A DNA stretch of 64,000 nt from Plutella xylostella (GCF_932276165.1 NC_063993.1:7884001-7948000), one strand, 5' to 3'; counted from the first letter of the stretch, positions 22,891 to 34,452 are shown. Made by a program: numbers and translations. Notes: a model not told the origin generated them from the letters alone.

Positions 22891-24259
22891 AGAACCGAAA
22901 AGTGGTCATGAAAATGCACTAGGGTAGACCCTGCTCCTAGAACAGGGCATGATTTTGTGATTTGTGTGCGAGGACGGAAACTTTGAATATTTTCTTGATT
23001 TTTTTATTATTGATGCAATAACATATAGTATTTTTTCTGAGTTACCAACCGAAGTCACCCCGTGACAGGGTGACTAGATAGGTACTTCTGCAAATTACGC
23101 CATCTATCGTTGGTTTTTTAGTAACTACTGTCTATAGAAGAAATTCCGTCATTATCAATTTTACGTTACGAATGAATTTAGTAAACCCAGTAAACCTAAC
23201 TAATCCAGAGGAAACCTAAAATATCTTTCTGTCTCTCTGAAAAACATACTTAATAGCCCAAACTCGATGCTTTTAGCTATTAACATCTTTGAAATAAAAT
23301 TCAGTCACCACCTTGTTACTGCCCTCATCAGATCCTCACGAGACCATTCCTCAACCAGTACCATGAGACTGTGTTTTTGATGAATCCTAACCTAATGTTC
23401 CTACGTATTGTCATCACTTAGATCAATTCGCTATATTCCTGCTCCTCATCGGACCTTCACGAGACTGTAATGTCACGCGAGAACATTGCCCACTATCTAA
23501 TTTAATTTAATGTATTGAATATAGTGTAAGAATTATGCTTCCTCAATTTCAAATCAAATTATGTTGGTGTCATAAAAGTTGAAAAAGTGCAATGACAACC
23601 AATGTGCAGTGATTTTGTATCTGTACACGAAAAGATCGCGAGCTGTCAGTGCTGCCTAAACCGACGTGACCCTTCTTTGGAGGCCAGCGGCCGACTGAGT
23701 CAAACGTCGCTTGTGTTTATGATTTTATAACACAGAAAGCCGCCATAGATATTTGTATGAAGATTTGAGGGAAAAAAATTGCCCAAGTTTGTTATTAATT
23801 TACACAAAATAGGTGCGTGTTTATTTAAAAACAAGGTATTTAGCGCCTAGTCCAAGCATTTATCTTTATAATTTGATAAGAATCATATGAAAATTCTTTA
23901 TAATTACGACACAGTTGTTACAATACGGGAGTGTGATTTACTGGTTTTTCGAAATTAATTTACAGTTATCCATAAGCATTTACTTAAATTCGAATTCGAA
24001 TGATTCAGCACCTAGCTAGACTCTTCGGCTACCTGTGTGATTTTTTTCAAGGCTGTAGAGCATCATTTACTATATAATTCTATGACAATGCCAACCCTCG
24101 ATTCCCTATTGCTGACCCTTAAGGTCATTGGCACTACAACACGGTGCCATACGTAACATAAAGCCTCGTCTACACTGTTAAATGAATTGACACGGAAAAC
24201 TGTTTAAAAAATATCGGAAGCCATAACATAGTTTTGTATAAAATACAGTGTTTCATTTA
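22891..24259. other. No gene recognised
   Basis: Two loose direct repeats (TCATCAGATCCTCACGAGAC near 23327 and TCATCGGACCTTCACGAGAC near 23447) hint at a decayed repeat. No gene. Confidence 0.5.
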
Positions 24260-24310
24260 CACTCGCCAGCAATGAAAACGTTCCACCCTCAAAATGTCAA
24301 TACCAAATAA
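24260..24310. mobile_element. MITE end fragment
   Basis: Only one end of the TA-flanked MITE family (CACTCGCCAGCAATGAAAACG, preceded by TTA) is present; the rest is lost. Confidence 0.5.
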
Positions 24311-24409
24311 ACCCAAATTAGTAATGAGTTATGTTATAATACAAACAAATAATAAGTTTGCTTTATTAAAGTGTGTCAGTCAAAAACCACGTTTATCTTA
24401 TTCGTCATA

Positions 24410-24636
24410 CACTCACGGGCTATGAAAAGGTTCCACTGAGAAAAGCACCAAATTACTTCTAAATGGAAAATGCTAGCTTAATAACGACTTCTGCAACATT
24501 AAAGCACATTTAACAAAGCATCAAGATATTACCAACTACAAACGATAATATTTTGTTACTTTTTTAAAATTTGAAAAAATTGGGGTCATTTGGTGTCGGA
24601 ATTTTGTGAGTGGAACTTTTTCATTGCCCGTGAGTG
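24410..24636. mobile_element. TA-flanked MITE, long form
   Basis: 227 bp with near-perfect inverted ends (CACTCACGGGC and GCCCGTGAGTG) and TA on both sides. Closest in sequence to the copy at 15232-15453. Confidence 0.87.
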
Positions 24637-26059
24637 TAGTTCCACATCCCTGTGACCACGCCTTAGCATTTAACAACGTAACTAAATCACAATAATCCAT
24701 TGTTTCAGCGGTATTATTTTTCAGCGCTTACAGCGCCGCGGCGGCTAATCGCCACAAATCTGGACGGAAGCCGAGTTAAGCTTATAAAGATGCGTTTTGT
24801 AAGGCCTCCTTACGCTAAACAAAGACAGCTCCTAAATCCTGCAGCAGCATATTTTTTTTATAAAAAACATACTCGACGTCCTGTAGTTAAAACAGCGTAA
24901 TCATGTTTACTGATAAATATGTGTGTTGTTTGTGGGTGATAGGGGATTTATAGGGTATGCTTAAGTGATAGGGTAAAAAAAATATCCGACAACTTTTTGA
25001 GACTTAAACTTACTTGAAAATAATTTTGACGGAATCATAATACATAATTCACAAGTGTTTAGTGCAAGGAAGGCAATTTTCATGAGAGGTATACCTAAGA
25101 AGCTACTTCAGGCGTTTGTATCAGGCATCGTTTGTTTGAATAGGATTACTATATCGCACAGTATCCATTCTATAAGTACGTTGTTTAGGCGGCCCTTGGA
25201 CGATCAATTATCGTCTAGGGTTAATATTGAAGATTGCGCAAACGTCATTTGGATTCAAAACTTATTGCACAATACCTACCTATGTTACTGTCCAACTTTT
25301 GTTAATAATTTCAGCCGCGTGAATATATTTTAATAGCCAAGTGGTTTGCGTTTATGTCAAAACCATATGTACCCAAACCGCACAGCGCAAGCGAATTTAA
25401 CTGACAAGACTATGCTGAGTTTCATATCTCATTTCTCTTGGTACAATCAGACAAAACTGTCTCTAAGTTTACTAAAATTAAGCATATCTACTTAATTTTA
25501 TAACCTATATACCTAAACTATACACCTTTATACCTTTCTTTATAGCATATCACTGACTGACCTATTTTGATATTGGTATAAACGTATCATTTAGTTTTGA
25601 TTTATTAAATATTTATTCCCAAAATGTTTCAAAATACATGGTGGATCGAAGTAGGTATTATGAGTTTCTGGGATACTTAACTTGCAGGTACTAACACTCC
25701 GGCATTAATAAATAGGCCTTAATTGTCATTCAATTAGGTTGAGATTGGAATAGCAGAGTACTTACTGGCGGAGTATGCATCGACTAATGCACTTGAATAA
25801 TAAGGTTACTCTATTATTAACTTCATAATCTAAGGCCTCCGGTTGAGTAAATATTAGCATAGCTGTTTCATGTAGAAAGGTTATAGATTATAGTGATTAA
25901 AAACGTGATATTATATTTCGATGAGTACCTATGTAAGCTTTTGAACTACAAAAAGCAAGGAGTACGATGGCAGAAAAGTCAATCATAATATCTACAAATA
26001 ATAATTTAAATCGAAGCAATTAAAAACTTAATACTTCCTCTTTTCTAGGTACACAGGTA
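24637..26059. other. No gene recognised
   Basis: Frames of 66 and 92 residues (24700-24900, 25055-25333) have no family features. Flanks the LINE 5' end. Confidence 0.55.
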
Positions 26060-26088
26060 AGGTACAAAATAAATTAGGTCAAAACAGC

Positions 26089-26397
26089 ATGGCGATCTTA
26101 AAGGCAGTCGAAAGAAAGAAATATTTACATGTATGGAGACTCAAAAAAGATATAACGGAGGAGAATATGACAGAATTTATTAAAGAGGTTATAGGAAGTG
26201 ACTCAGACATTGAAGTCACCAAGCTGAAACCTAAAATTGATCGAAGTTACGCCTCTTTCAAGGTTGGTGTTTCAGAAAGAAAATTTGAGCAGCTCATCAA
26301 CCCCGAGAAATGGCCACTAGATGTTGAATATAGTGACTGGACTTGGTTTCGTCCCTCTACATTTCGGAACCAAGAACAACACGCGCCAAGATCGTAG
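26089..26397 (+). pseudogene. LINE ORF1 C-terminal fragment
   Basis: A 102-residue frame matching the C-terminal domain style of insect LINE ORF1 proteins. Such proteins bind the element RNA. Clues are KYLHVWRLKKD near the start, the YASFKVGV stretch, and a W-P-L-D motif followed by an aromatic W-x-WFR ending. In lepidopteran LINEs this block sits just before ORF2, and here it overlaps the ORF2 frame from 26321. The frame continues open upstream of the ATG to about 26060, so the ATG is probably internal and the rest of ORF1 was lost by 5' truncation. No zinc knuckle is visible; it may have been in the missing part or never present. Confidence 0.7.
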
Positions 26398-27533
26398 GCA
26401 TGTGAGTATTTGCTACCAAAACGTCAGAGGGCTGCGGACAAAGCTAGACGAGTTCCAGAACAGTCTCCTGCTGGTAGCAAATGCGGAGGTGTTCGCCATC
26501 ACCGAGACGGGCTGCAACGAATCCATATTCGACGGCGAGCTGGTGCCGGCGGGCTACTCCGTGCTGCGCTGCCACCGCGCGGACGGGCGCAAGCAGGGCG
26601 GCGCGCTGCTGGCGGCCGGCCCGCGCCTGCAGCTGCGCCGCGTCGCGCTGCCCGCGCACGTCGACGTCGACGCCGCCGCCTTTGAGATTGTGTGTGCAGG
26701 ACTGTACCTACATAGTAGACTATTATTTATTTTAAGCGTTGTATATATTCCACCGAGATCTCCAGATTTCGATTATTTAGCTTTATTTAGTATCCTAGAA
26801 TTCGTTTGTGCTAAATATAAACATAACAGGATTATAGTTGCGGGCGACTTTAATTTAAATTCTTGCTCTGTAGCTGTAAAACAGCATTACCAGTACCTTT
26901 TGACCTTCTGTGAATTCACCCAAATGAACAGCGTTCCTAATAAAGATAATAGTTTTTTAGATTTAATTCTTACGAACAATAAAATGGGTAATGACACTAC
27001 TGTAATAGTGTTCGACGAGCCTCTAGTCACAGTAGATCCGTACCACCCGCCGCTGCTGGTGGAGTGGCGGCCCCCGTGCCGCGCCGCCGCCCCCGCGCCC
27101 CCCGCGCCGGCCCCGCCATCTCCAGACATGTTCTTCAATACCGGGATCGCTCAGCAGTGGAATTGGGGTAAGGCAGATTTCCCATCGTTATACACTGGTC
27201 TATCACTAATAGATTGGAGTTCACTTTATTTAGAACCAGACTGTAACAAAGCATTAGATATTTTTTACAAGGCTGTTAGACAGGTCATAGATGATTGCGT
27301 TCCCAGAAAAGTGCGAAAGCCAATATCATCACGATATCAATATCCTGAATGGTATACGGCCGACTTAATTCGCGAAATTCAAACGAAAGCGCGTTTGCAT
27401 AAGAGATTCAAATCTACAGGTTTGCAATGTGATTACGAAGTATTTTCGGAGTACAGGGCTAAAGTAAAATCAAATATAAAATTGGCTGAAAGCATCCTTA
27501 TCCTTACTAATATTATAAATGCGAAAGTAACTG

Positions 27534-27564
<31 letters not shown>

Positions 27565-29527
27565 TACTCTTTCACGCGAAAACTACTGAACGGATTTGAA
27601 TGAAATTTGGTATACATACGGTCTAGACCCTGGGAAAAAACATAGGCTACTTTTTATCCCGGAATTCTCACGGGAAAACTTTTTAAGGCGAAGCGAAGCG
27701 CGCGGGAACAGCTAGTGTACAATAAAAGGATACAATATCAACTATCGAAAGATCCTAAGTCTTTTTGGAAACTCGAAAAGGTCTAATGTAAGTAAAGTAA
27801 CTATTCAACAAGATGGAGTTGACTTAACTGAGGATGAAAGTGCTTCCCACTTTGCTAATTACTTTCATTCTGTATACAGCAGTGGTTCGGCTCGGCTGGA
27901 CGCGGCGGCGGCGGGGCGGGCGGAGTGCGCGGCGGGCGCGGGGGCGGCGGCGCGCGTGCACCTGGCCGCGCTGGCCCGCGCCGACGTGGCCGCCGCCCTC
28001 GCGCGCCTGCAGGCCAAGCCCTCCGCCGGCCCCGACGGCGTGCCTTCATACGTGTTGAAGGACTGTCGTGAGGTTTTTATAGAACCCCTACTCTACATTT
28101 ATAACTGCAGCTTAAAAACAGCTATATACCCTGAACTGTGGAAGATCACCCGCGTCACTCCGGTTCCTAAGGGCAGGGTGGGATCGGACGTGAATGGTTA
28201 TAGGCCTGTGGCTGTCCTGTCGGTGTTTGCGAAGGTCTTTGAATCGGCGCTGCATAAAACAATTTATAATGAAATACAAAGTCATCTTTCTGAATGTCAA
28301 CATGGGTTTAGACCAAACCACAGTACTTCTAGTAATCTTCTTCACTTCATGTCCTATGTCACTCCTTTAGTGGATGCAGGGGTACAAGTCGATTCAGCTT
28401 ATTTTGATTTTAGGAAGGCCTTTGATACCGTGGATAATGATGTGCTGTTGAATAAGCTAGCTGCCATCGGGTGTACCCCGCATTCACTAACTTTCTTCAG
28501 TAGCTACCTTGATAATCGGAAACAGTACGTGCAATTTGGCAGCAGTTACTCGCAACCATATTGCACGTACTCGGGAGTAAGTCAGGGTAGCAACCTCGGC
28601 CCCCTTGAGTTTCTTATAATGATTAATGACCTTCCGAACATCGTACGGGACGCCACGTGCCTGTTGTTTGCGGACGATCTCAAGCTGTTGTTACGAATTG
28701 GTGACGAGGGTGATTGCGACCGGCTACAGGGGGATATAGATAGAGTGGTACAGTGGAGTCACGAGAACAAGCTGCATTTCAACGCATCAAAGTGCATGCA
28801 GATCTCCTTCAGCCGCGCGCGCGCCCCGCGGCAGCGCCAGTACACGCTGGCCGGCGGCGCCGCGCTGCAGCAGGTCACTTCGGTGCGGGATCTGGGAGTC
28901 CGGATCTCATCGGACGTATCTTTTCGTGATCACATTGTAGACACGTGTAAAAGTGCTTTCAAAATTTTAGGTTTTGTGCTCCGTAGGTGCCATGGCTTTA
29001 CAGATATAAGTGCTGTGAAGGCATTGTACAACGCATTAGTGAGGAGTAAATTTTAGTGCAACGCAATTATATGGGCTCCACATGAAGCTAAATATAGTTT
29101 GATGTTGGAGAGAATACAGAATAAGTTTTTAAGATTTATATACTTTAAGTTATATGGAGTGTATCCCGGATGCCCGTTGCTATATCCAAGCTTATTTATC
29201 ACTGGGATGGTAGGGTACACAACACTAGCGGCTAGGAGAGACCTAGCCTTAGCAACAACAGTATTCAAGGTGTTAAGAGGCTGGCTGATAAACCCCGCAG
29301 TGCTGGAGAACATAAGTCTGGTGGTGCCGAGTGAGGGCACGCGGGGGCTGCGGCGCCGCGCGGGCCGGCTGCTCAGCATACCGCCAGCCAGGACCAACCT
29401 GCTAGCGAAGGCACCCCTTACTAGGGCCTTAAGATTATTAAATAAAGTTAATGAGAGTGTGGATTTATATAACTGCAGTTTGGGTGAATTCACAAAGGTC
29501 ACCTTAAATATAATATGTTATAGTTAG
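26321..29527 (+). pseudogene. LINE ORF2 (endonuclease + reverse transcriptase), broken
   Basis: Encodes the nicking endonuclease and reverse transcriptase used for target-primed insertion. Endonuclease signs: YQNVRG, a TETG motif, YIPP, AGDFNLNS and a DPYHPPL motif carrying the catalytic D-H pair (26400-27060). RT signs: KPSAGPDG, the GYRP motif, FDFRKAFDTVDND, GVSQGSNLGP and FADD at 28667-28678. Three breaks: a 215-bp Helitron after base 27500, a one-base-class frameshift near 27780, and an in-frame TAG at 29054-29056, after which the same frame runs on to 29527. When the Helitron is ignored, the frame reads through to the frameshift, so this was once a coding LINE. Short GC-rich blocks (about 26520-26690, 27040-27120 and 27890-28050) contrast with AT-rich neighbours. 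Confidence 0.93.
27501..27715 (+). mobile_element. Short Helitron inside LINE ORF2
   Basis: A 215-bp non-autonomous Helitron. It starts TCCTTACTAATATTAT after an A and ends CTAG before a T, the expected A|T insertion with no target duplication. It carries an internal (CTGT)n microsatellite and a GCGAAGCGAAGC segment before the 3' end. Three other copies lie in this window. Confidence 0.85.
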
Positions 29528-29721
29528 TAAGATAGGAATAAGTTAAATTATAGTCATTGTTTAAAATTTGTTTGAAGAAGTTGTGTTTATGTTGATTTAT
29601 TTTATTTTTATTGTACTTATTTTAGATTTAAGGTTAAATGTATAACAAATTAGTATTTACTGTAATGTTGTGCAATTTTAGTTAAATAAATAAATAAATA
29701 AATAAATTTGGCATCATTGGC

Positions 29722-29784
29722 CTACGAGCTACGAGGCGGCGTAGCGCTACGAGCTACGTCGTAGCGCTACGCCGTAGTACGTAG
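29722..29784. repeat. CpG-rich palindromic cluster after LINE tail
   Basis: Two exact copies of GTAGCGCTAC (29741-29750 and 29761-29770), 20 bp apart, with further CTACG/CGTAG pieces, in otherwise AT-rich DNA just past the LINE tail. Confidence 0.75.
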
Positions 29785-32210
29785 TTGCATTGGAGGAAAA
29801 AAAAATTAGATTTTTGAGAGTAAAAAGGCGGTCGTTTAAAAAAAACACATTCAAACCTTATTGTTTCTAAATCTAATGTCATATTATTAAAATATATTCA
29901 GATTAGTTTAGCAAATACGGTTTAGCAGCTTCTATTAAACCAGATGCTAGATTTTCTTTGAGAAATTTTACATAGGGCCACGAAGCTAACAATAGTTACT
30001 TAGGTACGATTATATAAAACAGTCGAAGTCAGACAAAGAGTATCTATTCCAGTCGCGTAGGGTGGGCTGACCGCAAGTCAAACAAACTTTACAGTTTTTG
30101 CTTTTCTGTGCAGCCTCGGTGTCTTCTTACTAACATTATTAGTTTTCCGACAAAGCTTGATACTGAAATAATTGGGTTGTCATACGAGTATTTCATAAGA
30201 ATTAGTACAGTTTCTTTAATATATTTTGGTTTGCTGTGTTGGTGAAAAATACAAGAAGGGAATGGATTGATTAGTGTCTCTGGCTGCTTAGGATGCGCCG
30301 AAACTATAAAGGGACTACTTTTGTGCACACGAAACCAAAAAGCATTCTACTAGAGATTCACTGCTGCACTCACATTTTGCTAGAGACCAAACCTGGGCCC
30401 TTGGCACAACAGCCATAGTAGTAGCCACTGCGCTATTTCACGTAGAAACATATTCTGGGCCCACACGTAGTATCCCACGTCATATAATACACTTACGTAT
30501 GATGTCATCTCAACTACGAAATTTGAATGAAAATGTATTACAAACTTGTTTCACACACTTGTCCCACGTGTTTCTTATTTAGTCTTTGTAGGTAATAATT
30601 TATGCCCTTTTTAATAATGTAAATGCGTTATAATTTAACAGCAGGCAAGAGAATCTCATTTCAAGAGAATAGAGTCGACGATAAACATAATTAAAATAGA
30701 AAATTAAGTTGAGTTTGTTTAACAGAGAAAATAATGAGCTAGATAGCTAGAAATAATTTACCAAGTCTTCAATTGAATGTTTATTCATTTTAATTTGATA
30801 CAGGTTGGTTAAATCAACGAGTATTTAAAATTCTGGAGTCAAAACAGTTATAAAATTATCTTTATTTTTCTATAAAAGTACTTTATAAAGTTGATATAAA
30901 CTTCATAAAACATGTACGTCATTTCTGAGGTTATTTTTAATCGAGTGGCAATAAAGGAGGAGGTCCTGTTTTCAATTTCTTTTTATGTTTTATTTGTGTG
31001 TTTGTGAGTATATTCCACAATCATTGATGTGCATGTATTTCAAAACTCTTTTTTTAAATAAACTTAAATCATCTACTAATAACTGAATTTCACGAAGAAA
31101 ATGAATAATAGAAATCGATCGGTGGAACCTTATCATGTAATAATTAATACATTATGTCTACAATGTTTACTCTGTGTTCTATTAGACCTCGTGTACGTTT
31201 TGCTTGCTGAAGATAATATATATTTGTTGCCGTCGTATTACACACTTACAATACGAGAGCAGTGAAATCGGCAAACGCCTCGTTGTTTTGTTTAGAGACA
31301 AGAGATTAAGCGAAATCGTATTTTTTTCTTGTTATTTTCAGAGGCGAGTAGGTCCCATTAATGTCTACACTAACGACCGGACGCACTTCGGATTGGGGTT
31401 TAAAAGGGTTGAGTGGTTTTGTACAATCGTTCTGATAAAAAGGGATGAATGTTAAAGCTTTTAGAGATTTGAAGAGCCTCAAACAAGGCGATTAATTTAA
31501 GCCTCGCCGATGGAGCGATAACTCTCCGCCCTCTTGGGTTCAAACAGAGATATCACGGAATATTTATAGATTGGAATTCCGTTGTATTGTTGTTACAGTC
31601 GGCTCGTGCTCCTTTGGGCTTGCGAATCCAGTTTTGTTTTTGATTTCGGAGACGAATTATTTTACTTGTAAAGTATGTTTGGTAAGTATTGAAATAGTAA
31701 TACTACTTACTATACTTTTGCCATAATCGTTTAACTAATACATATTAGTGAGTAGTGCCTACTTTAAGAGTATTACTGTACCTACTCATTTTTTTGATAG
31801 GTATTTTTTTTACTTTAGTGTTGCCATTAATAGTATTAGTAGTAATCTCCACTAAAAAAAAATCATTGTGATAGCCAACAGCATCAGATGTTAACCAAAA
31901 TCCTTATTTAATTTAATATAAGTACACCTTTAGCCTTATTAAACTTGCCTACAACCCAAGCCTTATAAAAGAAAAAACAAATTTTCAGCTTACAATTATT
32001 TTACAAAGCTCAGGCACCGGCGCTGGAAATTGCCGAACTTTATCCAGGTTTGTTGCATCATTACATGTCCTGTCTTTCATTAGAATTTACTAAACATTTC
32101 TTATTTATTTCCGTTCATAGTTTTGACAACCTCAACGAAACAATGCGGCTCAAGAGCAGTAAGTACCCATCAAATCAAAACTAAAAACAGGTAGGTAACT
32201 TATGAATATT
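29785..32210. other. No gene recognised
   Basis: 2.4 kb anonymous AT-rich DNA between the LINE and the promoter-like stretch. Confidence 0.55.
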
Positions 32211-32640
32211 TCGTCAGTGTAGTCCGACCAGCTTTGCGAGTGAAAATTGTCAGTGCGCATGCGTGGACGGGACGGTAGCGCAGAATTGCGTGCACTCGTC
32301 AGTAATTGGCCGACCGCCGACCGGTGTCAACTTGTCAGAACCGGTTTACGCCGGAAAAAACCGGTTCGCGCGTGTTCACCTGACATCGTAACGAGAAAAT
32401 TATCGCGGACTCTTAAATATTTTTTCAGGCGCTCTGTAAATTCTTTCGTGATTGGAATTTCCTTGCTGTTTGTGGGTTTAGCCGTTAATGAAATAGTTTT
32501 AAGGATTTTTGTGTAGATATTAAGAATTGATAAAAGTTTATGATTCCATAGTGTTAAGTACAAATTCTTCTTGGATAATAATTTATTGAGTGTGTGAATG
32601 TGTTGTGATGTCTTTATGGATTTTTAACATGTAAGTAGAC
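32211..32640 (+). promoter_or_regulatory. Candidate promoter and first untranslated exon
   Basis: A CpG-bearing stretch in AT-rich DNA. Two initiator-like TCAGT sites (32213 and 32250); the second abuts an NRF1-like palindrome TGCGCATGCG (32254-32263). A strong splice-donor-like CAT|GTAAGTA lies at 32631. The 89-residue frame 32247-32516 looks accidental. No exon evidence beyond these signals. Confidence 0.3.
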
Positions 32641-32886
32641 CAAATATTTTTTATTATTTTTTGTAATTAAGTGCCTACTTACTCACATAACAAATTTATA
32701 ATTACTTTCCTATATACTTACTTATGTATTTTTCAAATAGATGAGTTCATATAGTTTGGAGGTCTGTCTGGAGCCTAGGTAACAGTATTTTTTTATAAAA
32801 CGCGGGTGAGCCGCTGGAGGCTGAACGCTTTCCATCATGTCACACCTTTCATACAAAATGAAAATAAAAATTGAAAATATATTATC

Positions 32887-32916
32887 TACATCATTGTACA
32901 TCATTGTACATCATTG
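32887..32916 (+). repeat. Three tandem TACATCATTG units
   Basis: Three exact 10-bp units, the last running into the hairpin at 32915. Confidence 0.85.
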
Positions 32917-32964
32917 CCTGTGTTCACGTATGCATGTAGCTACATTCATACGTGAACACAGGCA
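32915..32964. repeat. 18-bp perfect hairpin with palindromic loop
   Basis: Arms 32915-32932 and 32947-32964 (TGCCTGTGTTCACGTATG and complement) are perfect; the 14-nt loop contains the palindrome ATGTAGCTACAT. Could be a small MITE remnant or a hairpin RNA; there is no evidence of transcription. Confidence 0.82.
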
Positions 32965-33004
32965 GACCTCTTACTAATACGCTCACTCACCTTACTTATT
33001 TGTT

Positions 33005-34031
33005 GGGTGAAATCGCCAAAATTTGTACATTTTTTGTCCATTTCTCTTGGTTGCACTAAAACCTTCTAAATGAGAAAAATATAACAACTTCACATAGAAA
33101 ATTTTGGTAAATCATATTAGTAGAATAAGAAACGTATTAAATTATTTGTATTTTATCATATTATGTACAGTGGTTATTGAAATTTACATACATTTAAATC
33201 TTAATAAAAATATCATTATTTCTTTGTTATGCTCTTTGTAACAGTATTTTTTTGTATAAAATAGTATTAAATCTAAATTATTTTACTGGCATCACCACGA
33301 GTAAAAGTTTTCTTAGTAGTGGCGTTAGTGTCGCGTCTCCGCCATTTTGTTTGTAGTCGTTATCTAAGTTATAGTGAACTCGGAGGAAAAAAGACTTTTC
33401 AGTGTTCCCCTTTGTAACAACCGACAAATTAAGTTAAAGGAAAGTATTTACAAAGTAATTCCTGCACGTAAAATCATAATTTCAGTCTGTTTACTATGCA
33501 GTTATTAAAATTTTCGGAAAACTAAATCCACGTGTGTTAAAATATTTTTAGCTTACGAACGTAAGAATTTTTGTTCACTTTTGTTACAATTTTCTTTGTA
33601 ACGTTACAAAAAGGAAAGCTAAGGGCACATTCAGACTGACAAGAATGTGATGACATTTTTTTAACTAATATATTACTAAAACATATTAGTTGTACAGAAG
33701 TTTAATTTCAATTATCCTAACTAGTGATACCTAATACCAAAATAATTAATAATTCAATTAATATAAAAAAACCTCATAGATATATATATATATATATATT
33801 TTAATATTTTTGTTCAAAAATTACGAAAGTAGTTCGTGTTTTAATTATTGAATAGGTACCGGTCAAAATCATAACCCTCCTTTTCACTTCGCCGTAGTGC
33901 TGATTAAATAAAAATTGTTTTATTTATTCATAGTAGTGTGATCGAGTCCGTATAGTTCCTTTTTGTAACATTTTTGTAACGTTTCCCTTTTGTTACGTTT
34001 TTGTTACGTACAAATTTTGGCGATTTCACCC
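33005..34031. mobile_element. Non-autonomous DNA transposon, 24-bp TIR
   Basis: Perfect 24-bp inverted repeats at 33005-33028 and 34008-34031, starting GGGTGAAATCGCC. Both sides carry TGTT (33001-33004 and 34032-34035), an apparent 4-bp duplication. Motifs TTTGTAAC or its complement recur, clustered near 33590 and against the right TIR (33960-34007). A CpG-bearing segment at 33320-33380 differs from the AT-rich remainder. No transposase frame. Superfamily unknown; 4-bp duplications occur in Sola, Chapaev and Ginger groups among others. Confidence 0.8.
33781..33799. repeat. (TA)n microsatellite
   Basis: About 19 bp of pure TA inside the element at 33005-34031. Confidence 0.9.
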
Positions 34032-34154
34032 TGTTCACGATTTTAAATTCTAAACTCCTAATAGGCCATACCCGAGTGATGTAGATTGTATGTACCTAGG
34101 TATAATAGATGTCGATGCACGATACGATATCATCTTCGACTATTTAGAAAAAGG

Positions 34155-34305
34155 ATATCATCAACAGTCATTACAACCAATCACGTCCCCACTGCTGTAG
34201 CACGGGTCTCCTTCCAATGAAGGAAGGGTTCAGACCTAGTCCACTACGCGAGCCCAGTGCTGAATGGATTCACCCTGGGCAGTCGGCAAATAATGCTAGT
34301 CTCAA
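34155..34305. repeat. Dispersed repeat ('CCCCACTGCTG...CACGGG' type)
   Basis: ATCACGTCCCCACTGCTGTA, CCAATGAAGGAAGGGTTCAG and CCTAGTCCACTACGCGAGCC form a widespread lepidopteran repeat of uncertain class. Single copy here. Confidence 0.5.
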
Positions 34306-34377
34306 AGGCTAATTCTTTTATCCTGTCGAAAAACCCTAGACGGCAGTGGAGATTCTGGTGTTGGCCAATTTATTATA

Positions 34378-34452
34378 CACTCACGAGCATTGAAAAAGTT
34401 CCAGAGACATAATATTGGAACGGCAATGGCAGATGGAACTATTTCGTGAGTG
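34378..34452. mobile_element. TA-flanked MITE, short form
   Basis: 75-bp version retaining both ends and TA flanks, with a core GGAACGGCAATGGCAG. One of three short copies in the window. Confidence 0.78.

Larger units (their letters stand above)
26060..29706 (+). mobile_element. 5'-truncated Jockey/CR1-like LINE
   Basis: A non-LTR retrotransposon with the tail of ORF1, an apurinic-like endonuclease, a reverse transcriptase and a (TAAA)n 3' tail (29683-29706). The RT style (QGSNLGP, FADDLKLL) and tail suggest the Jockey superfamily, possibly Daphne-like; the clade is an inference. The 5' boundary is approximate because ORF1-like frame fades near 26060. The copy is dead: a Helitron at 27501-27715, a frameshift near 27780 and a TAG at 29054 all break ORF2. 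No clear target duplication was found. Confidence 0.93.

Noticed and set aside
26410..26735. Several arginine/alanine-rich frames on both strands
   Set aside because: Shadows of the GC-rich part of LINE ORF2.
27834..28058. Arginine/proline-rich frames on both strands
   Set aside because: Shadows of the GC-rich start of the LINE reverse transcriptase.
32247..32516. 89-residue frame as a small host protein
   Set aside because: Overlaps promoter-like DNA, has no recognisable features except a hydrophobic end, and the opposite strand is also open.
32887..32916. CRISPR-like or satellite array
   Set aside because: Only three contiguous 10-bp units without spacers; the organism is eukaryotic.
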